Assembly (NCBI RefSeq): GCF_026540855.1
Contig: NZ_JALNUP010000027.1
Span: forward strand, 1 to 49,272
From: Sphingomonas sp. GC_Shp_5
GTDB lineage: Bacteria > Pseudomonadota > Alphaproteobacteria > Sphingomonadales > Sphingomonadaceae
DNA length: 49,272 bases
Direction of reading: 5' to 3'
Shown piece after piece: positions 9,405 through 18,118 of the stretch. The translations under genes were made by a program, and so were the position numbers. The notes below the pieces were generated by a model, which saw nothing but the letters and a program-made list of their open reading frames with translations, had not been told where the DNA came from and did no database searches. The number at the start of each line of letters is the position of its first letter. Position 1 is the stretch's first letter.

Positions 9405-10744
9405 GCCGCCTCTCTCCGTGGATCAGCGCGCCCGCGCGGTTCGTCGCGCAGCCGCTCGGAATAACCGGTCAGCACCGCCACCAGCAGCGCGATTCCCGCC
9501 ACGCCGACGGCGATGGGCCGCGCGAGATCGGGCATGGAGACAAGCGAGGCGATGCCGATCAACGGCATCAGCACCATGGTCGCGCGGCGCAGCGGGGTCG
9601 GCACACCCGAGCGGAAGGGTCGCGGATAATCGGGCCGTACCCGCCGAAGCTGCTCCACCGCCCCGATATAGCAGGCGTAGATCAGGCAGATGATCGCTGA
9701 GGCGATCAGACCGATGATCAGGTAGAGATCGAACGCGGCCAGCGCAAACGACGAGATCGTTGCCAGCCCGCCCAGCAGCAGCACAGCGCCGACCGGCGCG
9801 CCGGTGGCGAGGTCCGTTCGACCTACTCAATGTGGCAGGGTCCGCTCGCGGGCCATCGCCTGGAGGAGCTGCGCGCCGCCGAGGATCCCTGCGTTGAAGG
9901 TGGAGAAGATCGCCCCGAACGCGAGCAGCAAGGCAAAGACCAGGCCGATGTTCCCGCCAAGGGAGCCAAACAGCAGCACCTGCGGCGTCGCCGACGCGGC
10001 GATCGTCGGCGCAGGGATTGTCGCGCCAAGGCCGGCGACGAACAGGCCATACGTCACGAACAGCGCGCCGAGCGCCAGGAGCATCGACACGGGCACGCGG
10101 CGCGCATAGGCGTCGCGCGACAGGCCGACGGGGGTGACCCATTCAAAGCCGGTGTAGATGAACACCGCCAGCGCCACCGTGCCCGGCAGCCGGCCCCACG
10201 CCGTGCCGGCCGGCACCGCCAGCAGCGCCGTTTCTCCCTGCCCCACGCCAGCCGCCCCAAAGCCTATGAGCAGCGCCATGGCGGCAAAGGCGGTGACGAT
10301 CTGTGCTCGTCTAGACAGCGCCAGTCCGCGCAGATTGACCAGCACCACCGCCGACAACAGCAGCAGGATCGTCATCGCCGTCGGCATCTGCGGCACCACG
10401 GCGTGCACCGCGACCGCAAAGCTGTAGCTCTCCACGCCCGCGACCAACACCACGAACAACAGGTAGAGGTGGATCAGCGCCAGCGCAGCGCGATGACCGA
10501 AGGCCGCGCGGAAATAGGTCAGCACGGCAGGCGCCGAGGGCCACATGCTCGCGAGTTCGCCGATCGACAGCGCGATGATCACGCAGATCGCGGCGGCAAG
10601 CGCCAGCGCCAGCAGCGCAAGCCCGCCGGGCACCAGCGCGAACAGGCCCGACACCATCGCGAAGGCGGCGTTGCTGATCGCCATCCCCGCGCCGACGGCG
10701 ACATAGAACAGCCACTCGCTGAGCCTTGCTGGCCGGCCGGTCAC
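9401..10744 (-). pseudogene. APC-superfamily amino acid/amine permease interrupted by an in-frame TGA
   Basis: The frame runs for 448 codons in one phase from a GTG start one base after the SCP2-gene stop. It encodes an APC-type transporter with ~12 hydrophobic segments, beginning SEWLFYVAVGAGMAISNAAF. A TGA at 9829-9827 interrupts it after RERTLPH. The same frame continues immediately with VGRTDLATGAPVGAVLLLGG, which is how APC permeases read through the loop before a late membrane helix. A single G-to-A change in a Trp codon (TGG to TGA) is the simplest explanation. The upstream piece (305 aa) lacks roughly the last four helices. In context it could have moved an amino acid or an amine. A sequencing error or stop readthrough cannot be excluded. 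Confidence 0.85.
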
Positions 10745-10745
10745 G

Positions 10746-11132
10746 CTACAGCCCCCATATCACGAGGGCGAGCGCCTCGAGCTTCACCTTGTCGCGCGGA
10801 TCGGAATAGACCTCGAGCTGGCCGTCGATCAGCGCGGTGGACGGATTGGTCGTCCCTGAGAAGATCTCGATCAGCGTCCGTTCGTCGGCGCTCATCGTCA
10901 CCAGCCGCTCGTCGCCGCCTGGCTCGATACCACCCTCGCGGACGTCGATCAGCCGCGCGTCGGCGACGGTGAGCGTGTGCGTCGGCCCGCCATCGGTAGG
11001 CTCGACCACCAGACGCCGGTCCCAGCCCGCGGTCAGCTTGGCGACACGCGGGTTGTCGTTGAACCGAGCCTCAAAGTCGTACAGCCAATAGGCAAGGCTG
11101 CGATCGATGATCGTCTGTGCCGTGATCGTCAT
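10746..11132 (-). CDS. SCP2 sterol-carrier-like protein
   Basis: A 128-aa soluble protein with the SCP2 pattern. It has an N-terminal helix, a beta-sheet segment (LTVADARLIDVREGG), then VTMSADERTLIEIFSGTTNP followed by ALIDGQLEV and a C-terminal helix. SCP2-like domains bind acyl chains or other lipids in a hydrophobic tunnel. The start is set by a strong GGGAGG four to five bases before the ATG; the frame is open upstream but overlaps the dehydrogenase gene. It lies 29 bp after the dehydrogenase gene and one base before the permease start. A role as lipid carrier or presenting protein for the pathway is inference. Confidence 0.8.
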   Translation of the reverse strand: MTITAQTIIDRSLAYWLYDFEARFNDNPRVAKLTAGWDRRLVVEPTDGGPTHTLTVADARLIDVREGGIEPGGDERLVTMSADERTLIEIFSGTTNPSTALIDGQLEVYSDPRDKVKLEALALVIWGL

Positions 11133-11161
11133 ACTTCCTCCCGATGGTAGTGGCGCGGCGA

Positions 11162-12411
11162 TCATGCCCATGGCTGCGGCGTACCGAGCAGCTGATTGCC
11201 CATGATCACCTTGAGCGTGTCGTCGGATGGCCCCATCAGCGAGCCGGCGCGGGCGTCGCGATAGCAACGCTCGACCGCGTGGCCGCGCTTGTAGCCCTGG
11301 CCGCCGCAGATCTGCAGGGCGGTGTGCGAAACCTGCACCGCCATCTCGCTGGCGATGATCTTCAATTGCGCGAGCTCGACGAAATAGGGGTCGTCGGGAT
11401 TGTCGCGGATGATCTCGTCGAGCAACCCGGCATTGTTGAACTCGTCGAACAGCACCGTCGCATTGTCCGACATCTGGGCGACGCGCAGGATCGCGGCGCG
11501 CACCGCATCGATCCGGCACTTCATTTCGGCGGCGTAGCGCTGCACCGTCTCCACCGTCGCCAGGCTGCGGTTGGTATCAGAATGCACCCGCCCCTTCACA
11601 TGAGCGATTGCGGCGTCGAACGCCTCCTGGGCAAGGCCGAGGTAGCAGGTCGCGATTCCGACCAAATAGACGGGCAGCGAATAGGCCATCATGAACGAAA
11701 AGCCGGCGGTCTCGTCGCCGAAGCGTTTTTCGCCGGCACCCGGCATTTGTTGAAATGGAGCGGTCGGCTGCCGTTGCCGCGCAGCCCCATGCCGTCCCAC
11801 TCGCCCTTGGGCTCGATTCCCGGCTCGTCGCCATCGATCCAGAACAGGCTGAGATCGGTGGCACCGCCGTCGGCGCTGCCGCGGGTCGGCACCAAGTAGA
11901 AATCGGCATGGCCTGCCGAGGTGCAGAACGACTTGAACGAGTCGATCACGAACGTGTCGCCATCCGCCACCGCGTGGCTGTCCATGTGCCAGATCCGATT
12001 GCCCGATCCCGGCTCGCTCATCGCAAAGGCGCCGAACAACTCGCCGCGCGCGATCGGCGCGAGGAATCGCTCGGCCTGTTCCGGCGTCGCGAGCGCGACC
12101 ATCAGCATCAGCGTCGACTGGTGCATGGTGTAGATCATCGCGGTGGAGATGCAGCCCTTGGCGAGCGCCTCGGTGACCAGTATCGCGGTAGCGACGTCGC
12201 CGCCGCCGCCGCCGAGCGAGGTGGGGATCAGCAACCCAAGCAGACCGGATTTCTTCAGCGCCTCGATGTTGGCCGCGGGAAACACGCCGCTGCGATCCGT
12301 TTCGGGGGCGTTGGGACGCAGCACCTCGGCGGCGAGCTTCTCCGCGACGCGCCGCCAGCGTCCCTGATCACGCGTTAGGGCAATTCCGTCGAGATTAAGG
12401 GCGTTCGGCAT
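11162..12411 (-). pseudogene. Acyl-CoA dehydrogenase family protein, frameshifted
   Basis: Two adjacent frames together encode a ~415-aa acyl-CoA dehydrogenase-like flavoprotein. The first, from ATG 12411 (AGGGGA nearby), carries the FAD/substrate motif MSEPGSGN (131-138) and ends in-family at HFNKCRVPA. The second resumes with KRFGDETAGFSFMMAY and runs to ICGGQGYKRGHAVERCYRDARAG and the stop. The switch maps to a run of five T at 11726-11730 (A5 in the coding strand), and one missing base would restore the frame. The start overlaps the end of the four-domain gene by 17 bp. The segment that usually holds the catalytic Glu reads SLMGPSDDT instead of YEGT. Family members in lipid-amine clusters desaturate acyl thioesters; that role here is inference. 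Confidence 0.85.
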
Positions 12412-15400
12412 GCTGTCCCCTGTCGCGGGTCGGTGAGATGATGGGGGCGACAGCGGCGCGCATCCGCCGCCAATCGCCATCGCCCAGCACGCGGCCGAAG
12501 CTGCGGAGCTCGGCGAGACGGAAGCCGTGGCGTAGCCCCCAGCCGCGCAGCGCCCGAAGGTAATCGAGCGGCACCCCAAGCCCCCGCGGCGCGGCGTCGA
12601 ACCGGCCCTCGAGCGCCAGGATCATCGGCTCGCACATGCAGGCGAAGGCGACGCCCGGCGGCAGGCCGAAGCGCCAGCCGAGATCCACCCGCCCCGGCAC
12701 CGCCACCAGCCCGCCGTCGAGCACCAGCACGTCGTCTCGCTCGGCCGCAATGCTGCCGGCGAGATTGCGCGGCTGCGACACGTCGCAGACGATCGCGCCA
12801 GCCCGGAATGCTTCGGGATCGATCAACAGGTCGGGGCTGGAGGTGGCGGTGAGCACCAATTGGCTGTCGGCGAGCGCGCGCGCCATGCTCACCGACAACA
12901 CACAATCGCCCTGCGCGATCAGCCACGCCGCGACGGTCGCCGGGTCGCTGCCGGTGCGATCGTGAAAGGCGATCGCCCGACGGGCGAGCGCGCCGCCGCC
13001 ATGATGGCGCTCGGCGATGATCGCGGCGACCGCCGCTTCCAGCGATCGGCGCAGCCCCCTCAGGCTCGCCTCGGGGTGCGCGGGATTGCCGATCAGCACC
13101 AGCCGCCCGGCGCGCTCCGCCATGAGATAGGTAAGGCCCAGCCCGACCGATCCGCCACCGCCGACGATCGCCGTCTCGGCTTCGCCGAGCGCAATGTCGA
13201 GCCGGTCGCAGGCCGCCTCCACGGCCTCGACGGCGGCAATGGCGGTATAGCTGTTGCCGGTCGTCAGCGACACGCCGCCGTCGGCGAGATCGAGGCCGCC
13301 GTTGCTGGCGATCGACACATAACCGCCGAGGCCGATCACCTGCGCGCCGTTCGCCCGCGCCAGCGCCGCCCCGGCGCGGATCGCGCTCAGCCCGGCGCTG
13401 CGATGGCCGTGCAGCGCCGCCGCCGTCCACGGCACGACGACGAACTGGCCCGGTGCCGAAACGCCGGCGCCGACGATCTCGATCTCGCCCGCGACGAACG
13501 GATCGACCGCGCTGCCGATCCGCTCTGCCAATTCGCCAAGCTCTCCCACGGAGAAGCAGGCGAGCGACGCGTCGAGATCGGCGTAGCTCGCGGCAGTCAT
13601 CGGATGCGCGAGGAACCCCCAGCGCGGACCCACCGTGGCGGTGCGGCGGATCGCAGGTGCGGCGCGTGGCGCCGGTGACGGGATCACGGTCCGCGGCTTG
13701 TTGAGGAGATGATTGACCAGCGCGGCGGCATCGTCCTCCGCAAGGTGACGGACTGCCTGCTCGATCGCAGCGACGATCAGCGGGATTTCCGCCTCCTCCA
13801 GCGTCAGCGGCGGCTCGATGCGGAGCACGTCGCTGCCGAGCAAGGTCGGCGCGACGCGAAGCTGCGCGACGTTGAGCAGGTAGCTCGCCACCAGGGGGGC
13901 GAGCGCCTGCTGTTCGGCGAGCACGCCGAGCAGCGAATGGTGCCCGAACCCGGCCCGGTCCCGGGTCAGTTGGATCCCGAGCAGCAGCCCACGCCCGCGC
14001 ACCGCGCGCAGCACGGTGGGATAGCGATCGACGACGAGGGCCAATTGCTCACGCAGCCGCGCGCCGCGCAGCGCCACCTCTTCTACCAGCCGCCCATGGT
14101 CGGCGGTAAGCAGCGCCAGCGACGCCAGCCCGACCCTGCAGGCCAGCGTATTGCCCGCGAAGGTAGAGCTGTGATGGCGGGCGAAATCCTCGGTGTAGCT
14201 GTCGGCGGTGCACAGCACCGCACCGATCGGCACAAGGCCTCCGCCGAGTGCCTTGGCAACCAGCAGGATATCGGGACGGACGTCCTCGGCGGCGCAGGCA
14301 AACAGCGCACCGGTGCGGCCAAGCCCGGTCTGCACCTCGTCGACGATCAGCTTGACGCCATGCGCGCGGCACAGCTCGGCGGCTGCGGCAAGGTAGCCGG
14401 CCGGCGGCTCGACGATCCCGCCCTCTCCTTGGATCGGCTCGACCAGCAGCCCGGCATAACGATCGGGGTGATCAACCAATGCCGCCCGCAACGATCCGAT
14501 ATCGCCATAGGCCACATAGCCAACGTCGAGCACCGGCGCGCCGAACGGCGCTTGGAACGCCGGTCTCCCGGTTACTGACAGCGCGCCGAGCGTCTTGCCG
14601 TGAAAGCCGTTGGCGGTCGACAGGAACGCGCGGCGGCCGGTGGCGGCCCGCGCCAGCTTCAGCGCGACCTCGGTCGCCTCGGCGCCGCTGTTGACGAAGG
14701 TGACGTGGCGCAAGCCGGGCGGCGCGACCGCGAGCAGCGCCTGCGCCAGTTCGCCCGCGGCATCGTTCATCGCCGGCTGGATCAGGCTCGGCTCGGCGGC
14801 GACGCGTACGCGGTCCAGGGCGGCCCAGATCGCCGGCGGATTGTGCCCGAACGGCAGCGCGCCATAGCCCGCGATGCCATCCAATATCCTGCTGCCGTCG
14901 GCACGCACCAGCCAATGTCCCTCGCCGCGCACGAACGGCTCGTCGAGGCGAAAGCGGCGCAGCAGCCCGCCGACCACCGGATTGACGTAGCGCTCCCATG
15001 GATGGCGATCACCGCCGCTGCGTCCGCGGCGAACCGGCGGCCCATCGAGGTCGGCGACCATGTCGGCAATACTGCATCCCTGGAGCAATCGGGCGAGCGG
15101 GACGTCGAGGCCCAGCTCCTCCTCGATCCGCCCCTTCAGGTCGGCCAACTCGAGCGAGCCGAGCCCCAGCCGATGCACCGGCGCTTCCAGGTCGACGACA
15201 AGATCGGGATCGTCGAGCAGCAGCCGGATCTCGCGCACCACGCAGGCGACCAGCTGGCCGGGATCCGGCATGGCAGCGACCGCGGCGACGATCGGCCGCG
15301 GCCTCCGTATCGGCCATTCGGCGACGACGCCCTCGCTGCGCTGCGCGATCCAGGCGTTGCGCACCGCGCTCCGCTTGATCTTGCCGCTGGAGGTCTTGGG

Positions 15401-17011
15401 GAGCGACCGTCCACGCAGCAGCATCACCGCACCGACGGTGATGCCCTGAGCGCCGGCCACTGCCGCCCTGATCGCGGCGATCACTTCGTCGGTTCGGCCG
15501 CCCGCGCGCTCGCCGAAGATCTCCGCGGCGATCACCAGCCGGTCCGTGACGTCGCCGACCGCGAAAGCAACGACATGGCCGGTACGGATCGCCGGATGAG
15601 CTGCCTCAGCGATGGCTTCGATATCCTGCGGCGCATGATTGGTGCCGGCGATGATCACCATGTCCTTGATCCGCCCGGTCACCACAAGCTCGCCGTCGGC
15701 GATGAACCCGGCATCGCCGGTGCGCAGCCAGGTCGTGGCGCCGTCGCTCGCCAGCGTCGCGCGGAACACCTCGTCGCTGTCGTCGGCTCGTCCCCAATAG
15801 CCTTGCGCCACGCTCGGCCCCGACAGCCAGATCTCGCCCGCCGCTGATCCGGCGGCACGCATCCGTGTGTCCGGGTCGACGATCGCGATCGCATGACCGG
15901 CGGCGGGCGCACCACAGCCGGCATACCAGCCGGGCTTGCGGCCACCGTTGACGCCAGGCCCGCGCACCCAGGTTGGTGGCGCGGCGGGGGCAGCGCCGCT
16001 CGCGAACACCACATGCTCCGCCAACCCGTAGAAGGGGGACATCGCCTCGCGGCGGAAGCCGGCGGGCGCGAAGGTATCGCTGAACCGGTCGATGGTGGAT
16101 CGCCGCACCGGCTCGGCACCGTTGACCGCAAGCGCCCAACGGCTGAGATCGAGTCCGGCAATCTCTTGGGGTCGGATCTGGCGGCAGCAGAGTTCATAGG
16201 CAAAATTGGGGCCGCCGCTCCACGTCGCGCGATGGTCGGAGATCGCGCGTAACCAGCGGATCGGCCGGCTGAGAAAGGCGAAGGGCGACATGAGGACGAC
16301 GGGAAGGTCGCCATAGATCCCGGTCAGCAGCCCACCGACCAGCCCCATGTCATGATAATGCGGCAGCCAGCTCAGCCCAGTGGAGCCGCCCTCCGGCACG
16401 GTGGGCAGCATCGCCTGGCTCGCCGCAAGGTTCGCCATCACGTTGCCATGGCTGATCATCACGCCCTTGGGGGCGCTGGTCGAACCAGAGGTATATTGGA
16501 GATAGGCGAGATCATCGAGCGCGGGCGCCGGCAGCGGTTCGGTGGCGCCCTCCCCGATCAGGTCGGTCGCGATCCAGCGTGGGCCGGCGTCGAGGGCGCC
16601 AGCAGGAAGCGCGGCGAGCACCGCCGCAGTGGTCAACGCCAGCCGGGGCGTGCAGTCGCCGATCGCCGCCGCTGCACCGACGAACTCCTCGGGCCGGATC
16701 GGCAATGTCCGTGGGCAGGCGACGGGCACGCCGATCAGGCCGGCGATCGCCGCCGCGAAGAAGCCGATGATGAAGTCGAGCCCCGGCGGATAGCAGAGCA
16801 ACACCCGGTCGCCCCGATCGGCATGGGCGAGGAGGTGTAGCGCCAGATGACGCGCGCGGCGGTCAAGCGTGACAAGATCCAGCAACCGATCGTCGCCGCC
16901 GCTACGATCGGCCAGATAGCGGAAGCCGCCCCGGCCCGGGCGCGCGGCACGGGCGCCGAGCAGGTCGGCGAGCGTCGTGCCGTCGGCGATCTCGGCGGCA
17001 GGACCCGGCAT
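12395..17011 (-). CDS. Four-domain lipid assembly enzyme: FAAL - ACP - class III aminotransferase - acyl-ACP-reductase-like
   Basis: One uninterrupted 1538-aa frame. Residues ~1-560 are a fatty-acyl-AMP ligase: YTSGSTSAPKG (173-183), WLPHYHDMGL (215-224), RTGDAG (430-435), and Lys544 in TSSGKIKR. Residues ~580-655 are an acyl carrier protein with likely pantetheine Ser619 in LGLGSLELADL. Residues ~670-1090 are a class III aminotransferase: NSGAEATEVALKLARA, DEVQTGLGRTG (Asp891) and PLP Lys920 in LLVAKALGGG. Residues ~1125-1505 resemble cyanobacterial acyl-ACP reductase: GLGGYVSIAS, LTTGNSYTAI, glycine-rich AIVGGGGSVGLGL (1281-1293), and AFACMCEPM with Cys1458 aligning with the acylated Cys294 of the Synechococcus enzyme. 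The start shares one base with the epimerase stop (TGATG). Predicted chemistry: acyl adenylation, loading on ACP, reduction to aldehyde and transamination to a fatty amine. Domain calls are strong; the product is inference. Confidence 0.88.
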   Translation of the reverse strand: MPGPAAEIADGTTLADLLGARAARPGRGGFRYLADRSGGDDRLLDLVTLDRRARHLALHLLAHADRGDRVLLCYPPGLDFIIGFFAAAIAGLIGVPVACPRTLPIRPEEFVGAAAAIGDCTPRLALTTAAVLAALPAGALDAGPRWIATDLIGEGATEPLPAPALDDLAYLQYTSGSTSAPKGVMISHGNVMANLAASQAMLPTVPEGGSTGLSWLPHYHDMGLVGGLLTGIYGDLPVVLMSPFAFLSRPIRWLRAISDHRATWSGGPNFAYELCCRQIRPQEIAGLDLSRWALAVNGAEPVRRSTIDRFSDTFAPAGFRREAMSPFYGLAEHVVFASGAAPAAPPTWVRGPGVNGGRKPGWYAGCGAPAAGHAIAIVDPDTRMRAAGSAAGEIWLSGPSVAQGYWGRADDSDEVFRATLASDGATTWLRTGDAGFIADGELVVTGRIKDMVIIAGTNHAPQDIEAIAEAAHPAIRTGHVVAFAVGDVTDRLVIAAEIFGERAGGRTDEVIAAIRAAVAGAQGITVGAVMLLRGRSLPKTSSGKIKRSAVRNAWIAQRSEGVVAEWPIRRPRPIVAAVAAMPDPGQLVACVVREIRLLLDDPDLVVDLEAPVHRLGLGSLELADLKGRIEEELGLDVPLARLLQGCSIADMVADLDGPPVRRGRSGGDRHPWERYVNPVVGGLLRRFRLDEPFVRGEGHWLVRADGSRILDGIAGYGALPFGHNPPAIWAALDRVRVAAEPSLIQPAMNDAAGELAQALLAVAPPGLRHVTFVNSGAEATEVALKLARAATGRRAFLSTANGFHGKTLGALSVTGRPAFQAPFGAPVLDVGYVAYGDIGSLRAALVDHPDRYAGLLVEPIQGEGGIVEPPAGYLAAAAELCRAHGVKLIVDEVQTGLGRTGALFACAAEDVRPDILLVAKALGGGLVPIGAVLCTADSYTEDFARHHSSTFAGNTLACRVGLASLALLTADHGRLVEEVALRGARLREQLALVVDRYPTVLRAVRGRGLLLGIQLTRDRAGFGHHSLLGVLAEQQALAPLVASYLLNVAQLRVAPTLLGSDVLRIEPPLTLEEAEIPLIVAAIEQAVRHLAEDDAAALVNHLLNKPRTVIPSPAPRAAPAIRRTATVGPRWGFLAHPMTAASYADLDASLACFSVGELGELAERIGSAVDPFVAGEIEIVGAGVSAPGQFVVVPWTAAALHGHRSAGLSAIRAGAALARANGAQVIGLGGYVSIASNGGLDLADGGVSLTTGNSYTAIAAVEAVEAACDRLDIALGEAETAIVGGGGSVGLGLTYLMAERAGRLVLIGNPAHPEASLRGLRRSLEAAVAAIIAERHHGGGALARRAIAFHDRTGSDPATVAAWLIAQGDCVLSVSMARALADSQLVLTATSSPDLLIDPEAFRAGAIVCDVSQPRNLAGSIAAERDDVLVLDGGLVAVPGRVDLGWRFGLPPGVAFACMCEPMILALEGRFDAAPRGLGVPLDYLRALRGWGLRHGFRLAELRSFGRVLGDGDWRRMRAAVAPIISPTRDRGQHAERP

Positions 17012-18048
17012 CACCGGACAATGCCGCTGACGACAGGATCGACGCGTGGCGCCAGCGCGGTGGTGCGGACCGAAGCGGCGGGGATAGCCATCTGATCGCG
17101 CACCCATCGCACCACCGGCGCCATCGTCTCGCGCGCGCCGCGCGGCCGATAGCCGAGCGCCGCCCGGGCCTTGCCCGAATCGACAAACCAGTAGCGGCGC
17201 AGATAGCCGAGGACGCCGGGTTCGACGGGTGGCGTGATCCGCAGCAGCCGGCACACCGCCACCGCCGCGCGCAACGCCGCGAAGGGGACGACGACCACGG
17301 GGCGCCTGATCCCGGCGAGATCGAGGGTCAAGCGCACGAGCTGCGCGATGGTGAGATTGTCGCCGCCGAGGATGTAGCGCTCGCCGGGCAGGCCGCGATC
17401 GATCGCGCGGGCAATGCCGTCGGCGACATCGTCGACATGGACCACCGAGGTGCCGCCCACCGTCGCCAGCGCCGGCCAGCCACGCAGGATGTCGCGCACG
17501 CTGCCCGCGGTGATCCAGTCGTCGTCCTCGGCGCCATAGGTTTCGGCCGGGTTGACGATCAGCGTCTCGAAGCCCTGGCCGTTGCGGGCGATCACCGCCT
17601 GCTCGGCAGCATGTTTGGCGAGCGCGTAGACCAGCCCCGACCGCTCCAGCGTGAACCGGCTGGTCTCGTCGAGCATCACCGGCCGCGCCGTGCCGTCGAT
17701 CGCCGCCGCCGACGACACATAGACGAACCGCCGCAGCCCGGCCGCCTGCACCGCATCGAGCAACCTCACGGTGCCGGCATGGATGGTGTCGTGGATCGCG
17801 GGATCGGCGATATGGTCCCAGCCGCTCACCCCGGCGAGATGGACGCACGCCTCGCACCCGGCGGCGGCGCGCGCCAGGCTGGCGGGATCGCGCAGATCGC
17901 CGCGCACCTGCTCGACCGGCAGGCCGTCGAGCCGCGCACGGCGACGATCCGAACGGATCAGGCAGCGCACCTCATGGCCGGCCGCGAGCAGCTTGCGCAC
18001 GGTGCGCGAGCCGATCAATCCCGTACTGCCGGTGACGAGTATTCTCAT
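17011..18048 (-). CDS. NAD(P)-dependent epimerase/dehydrogenase (extended SDR)
   Basis: The 345-aa protein is an extended short-chain dehydrogenase with N-terminal cofactor loop GSTGLIG (7-13), VYVSSAAA (109-116) and catalytic YALAK (Tyr141, Lys145). A GGGGA-type ribosome site precedes the ATG. It resembles 3-beta-hydroxysteroid dehydrogenase/epimerase-like members, the class that also contains the 3-ketosphinganine reductase proposed for Caulobacter sphingolipids. Here it would oxidise or reduce a beta-hydroxy or keto group on the lipid made by the adjoining assembly enzyme, whose start codon overlaps this stop. Substrate unknown. It follows the GMC gene by 70 bp. Confidence 0.88.
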   Translation of the reverse strand: MRILVTGSTGLIGSRTVRKLLAAGHEVRCLIRSDRRRARLDGLPVEQVRGDLRDPASLARAAAGCEACVHLAGVSGWDHIADPAIHDTIHAGTVRLLDAVQAAGLRRFVYVSSAAAIDGTARPVMLDETSRFTLERSGLVYALAKHAAEQAVIARNGQGFETLIVNPAETYGAEDDDWITAGSVRDILRGWPALATVGGTSVVHVDDVADGIARAIDRGLPGERYILGGDNLTIAQLVRLTLDLAGIRRPVVVVPFAALRAAVAVCRLLRITPPVEPGVLGYLRRYWFVDSGKARAALGYRPRGARETMAPVVRWVRDQMAIPAASVRTTALAPRVDPVVSGIVR

Positions 18049-18118
18049 GACGTGTCCCCGATCGTTGTTGCTCGGCGCTCAGTCCGCGCCGGGTGCTCGC
18101 TGGCTGGCTGTTCGCCCG

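Noticed and set aside
9827..9829. TGA read as Trp through an altered genetic code or selenocysteine.
   Set aside because: Many intact genes here end in TGA (for example aldo/keto reductase, PPTase, mccA), so it is a normal stop. APC permeases are not selenoproteins and no SECIS-like element was noticed.
12395..13700. Alkane biosynthesis by acyl-ACP reductase plus aldehyde-deformylating oxygenase.
   Set aside because: No ferritin-like deformylating oxygenase is encoded in the window, and the reductase is fused to an aminotransferase, which points to amination instead.
12395..17011. The fusion enzyme as a serine palmitoyltransferase-type sphingolipid synthase, given the sphingomonad-like context.
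   Set aside because: The PLP domain is a class III aminotransferase (Asp891, Lys920 motifs), not an alpha-oxoamine synthase, so no decarboxylative condensation with serine is expected.
17012..17857. The frame of the four-domain enzyme is open upstream to 17857 and could be read as an 1820-aa protein.
   Set aside because: The extra 282 residues are an Arg/Gly-rich shadow of the epimerase gene in another frame. The family-like start (ATG 17011) overlaps the epimerase stop as TGATG.
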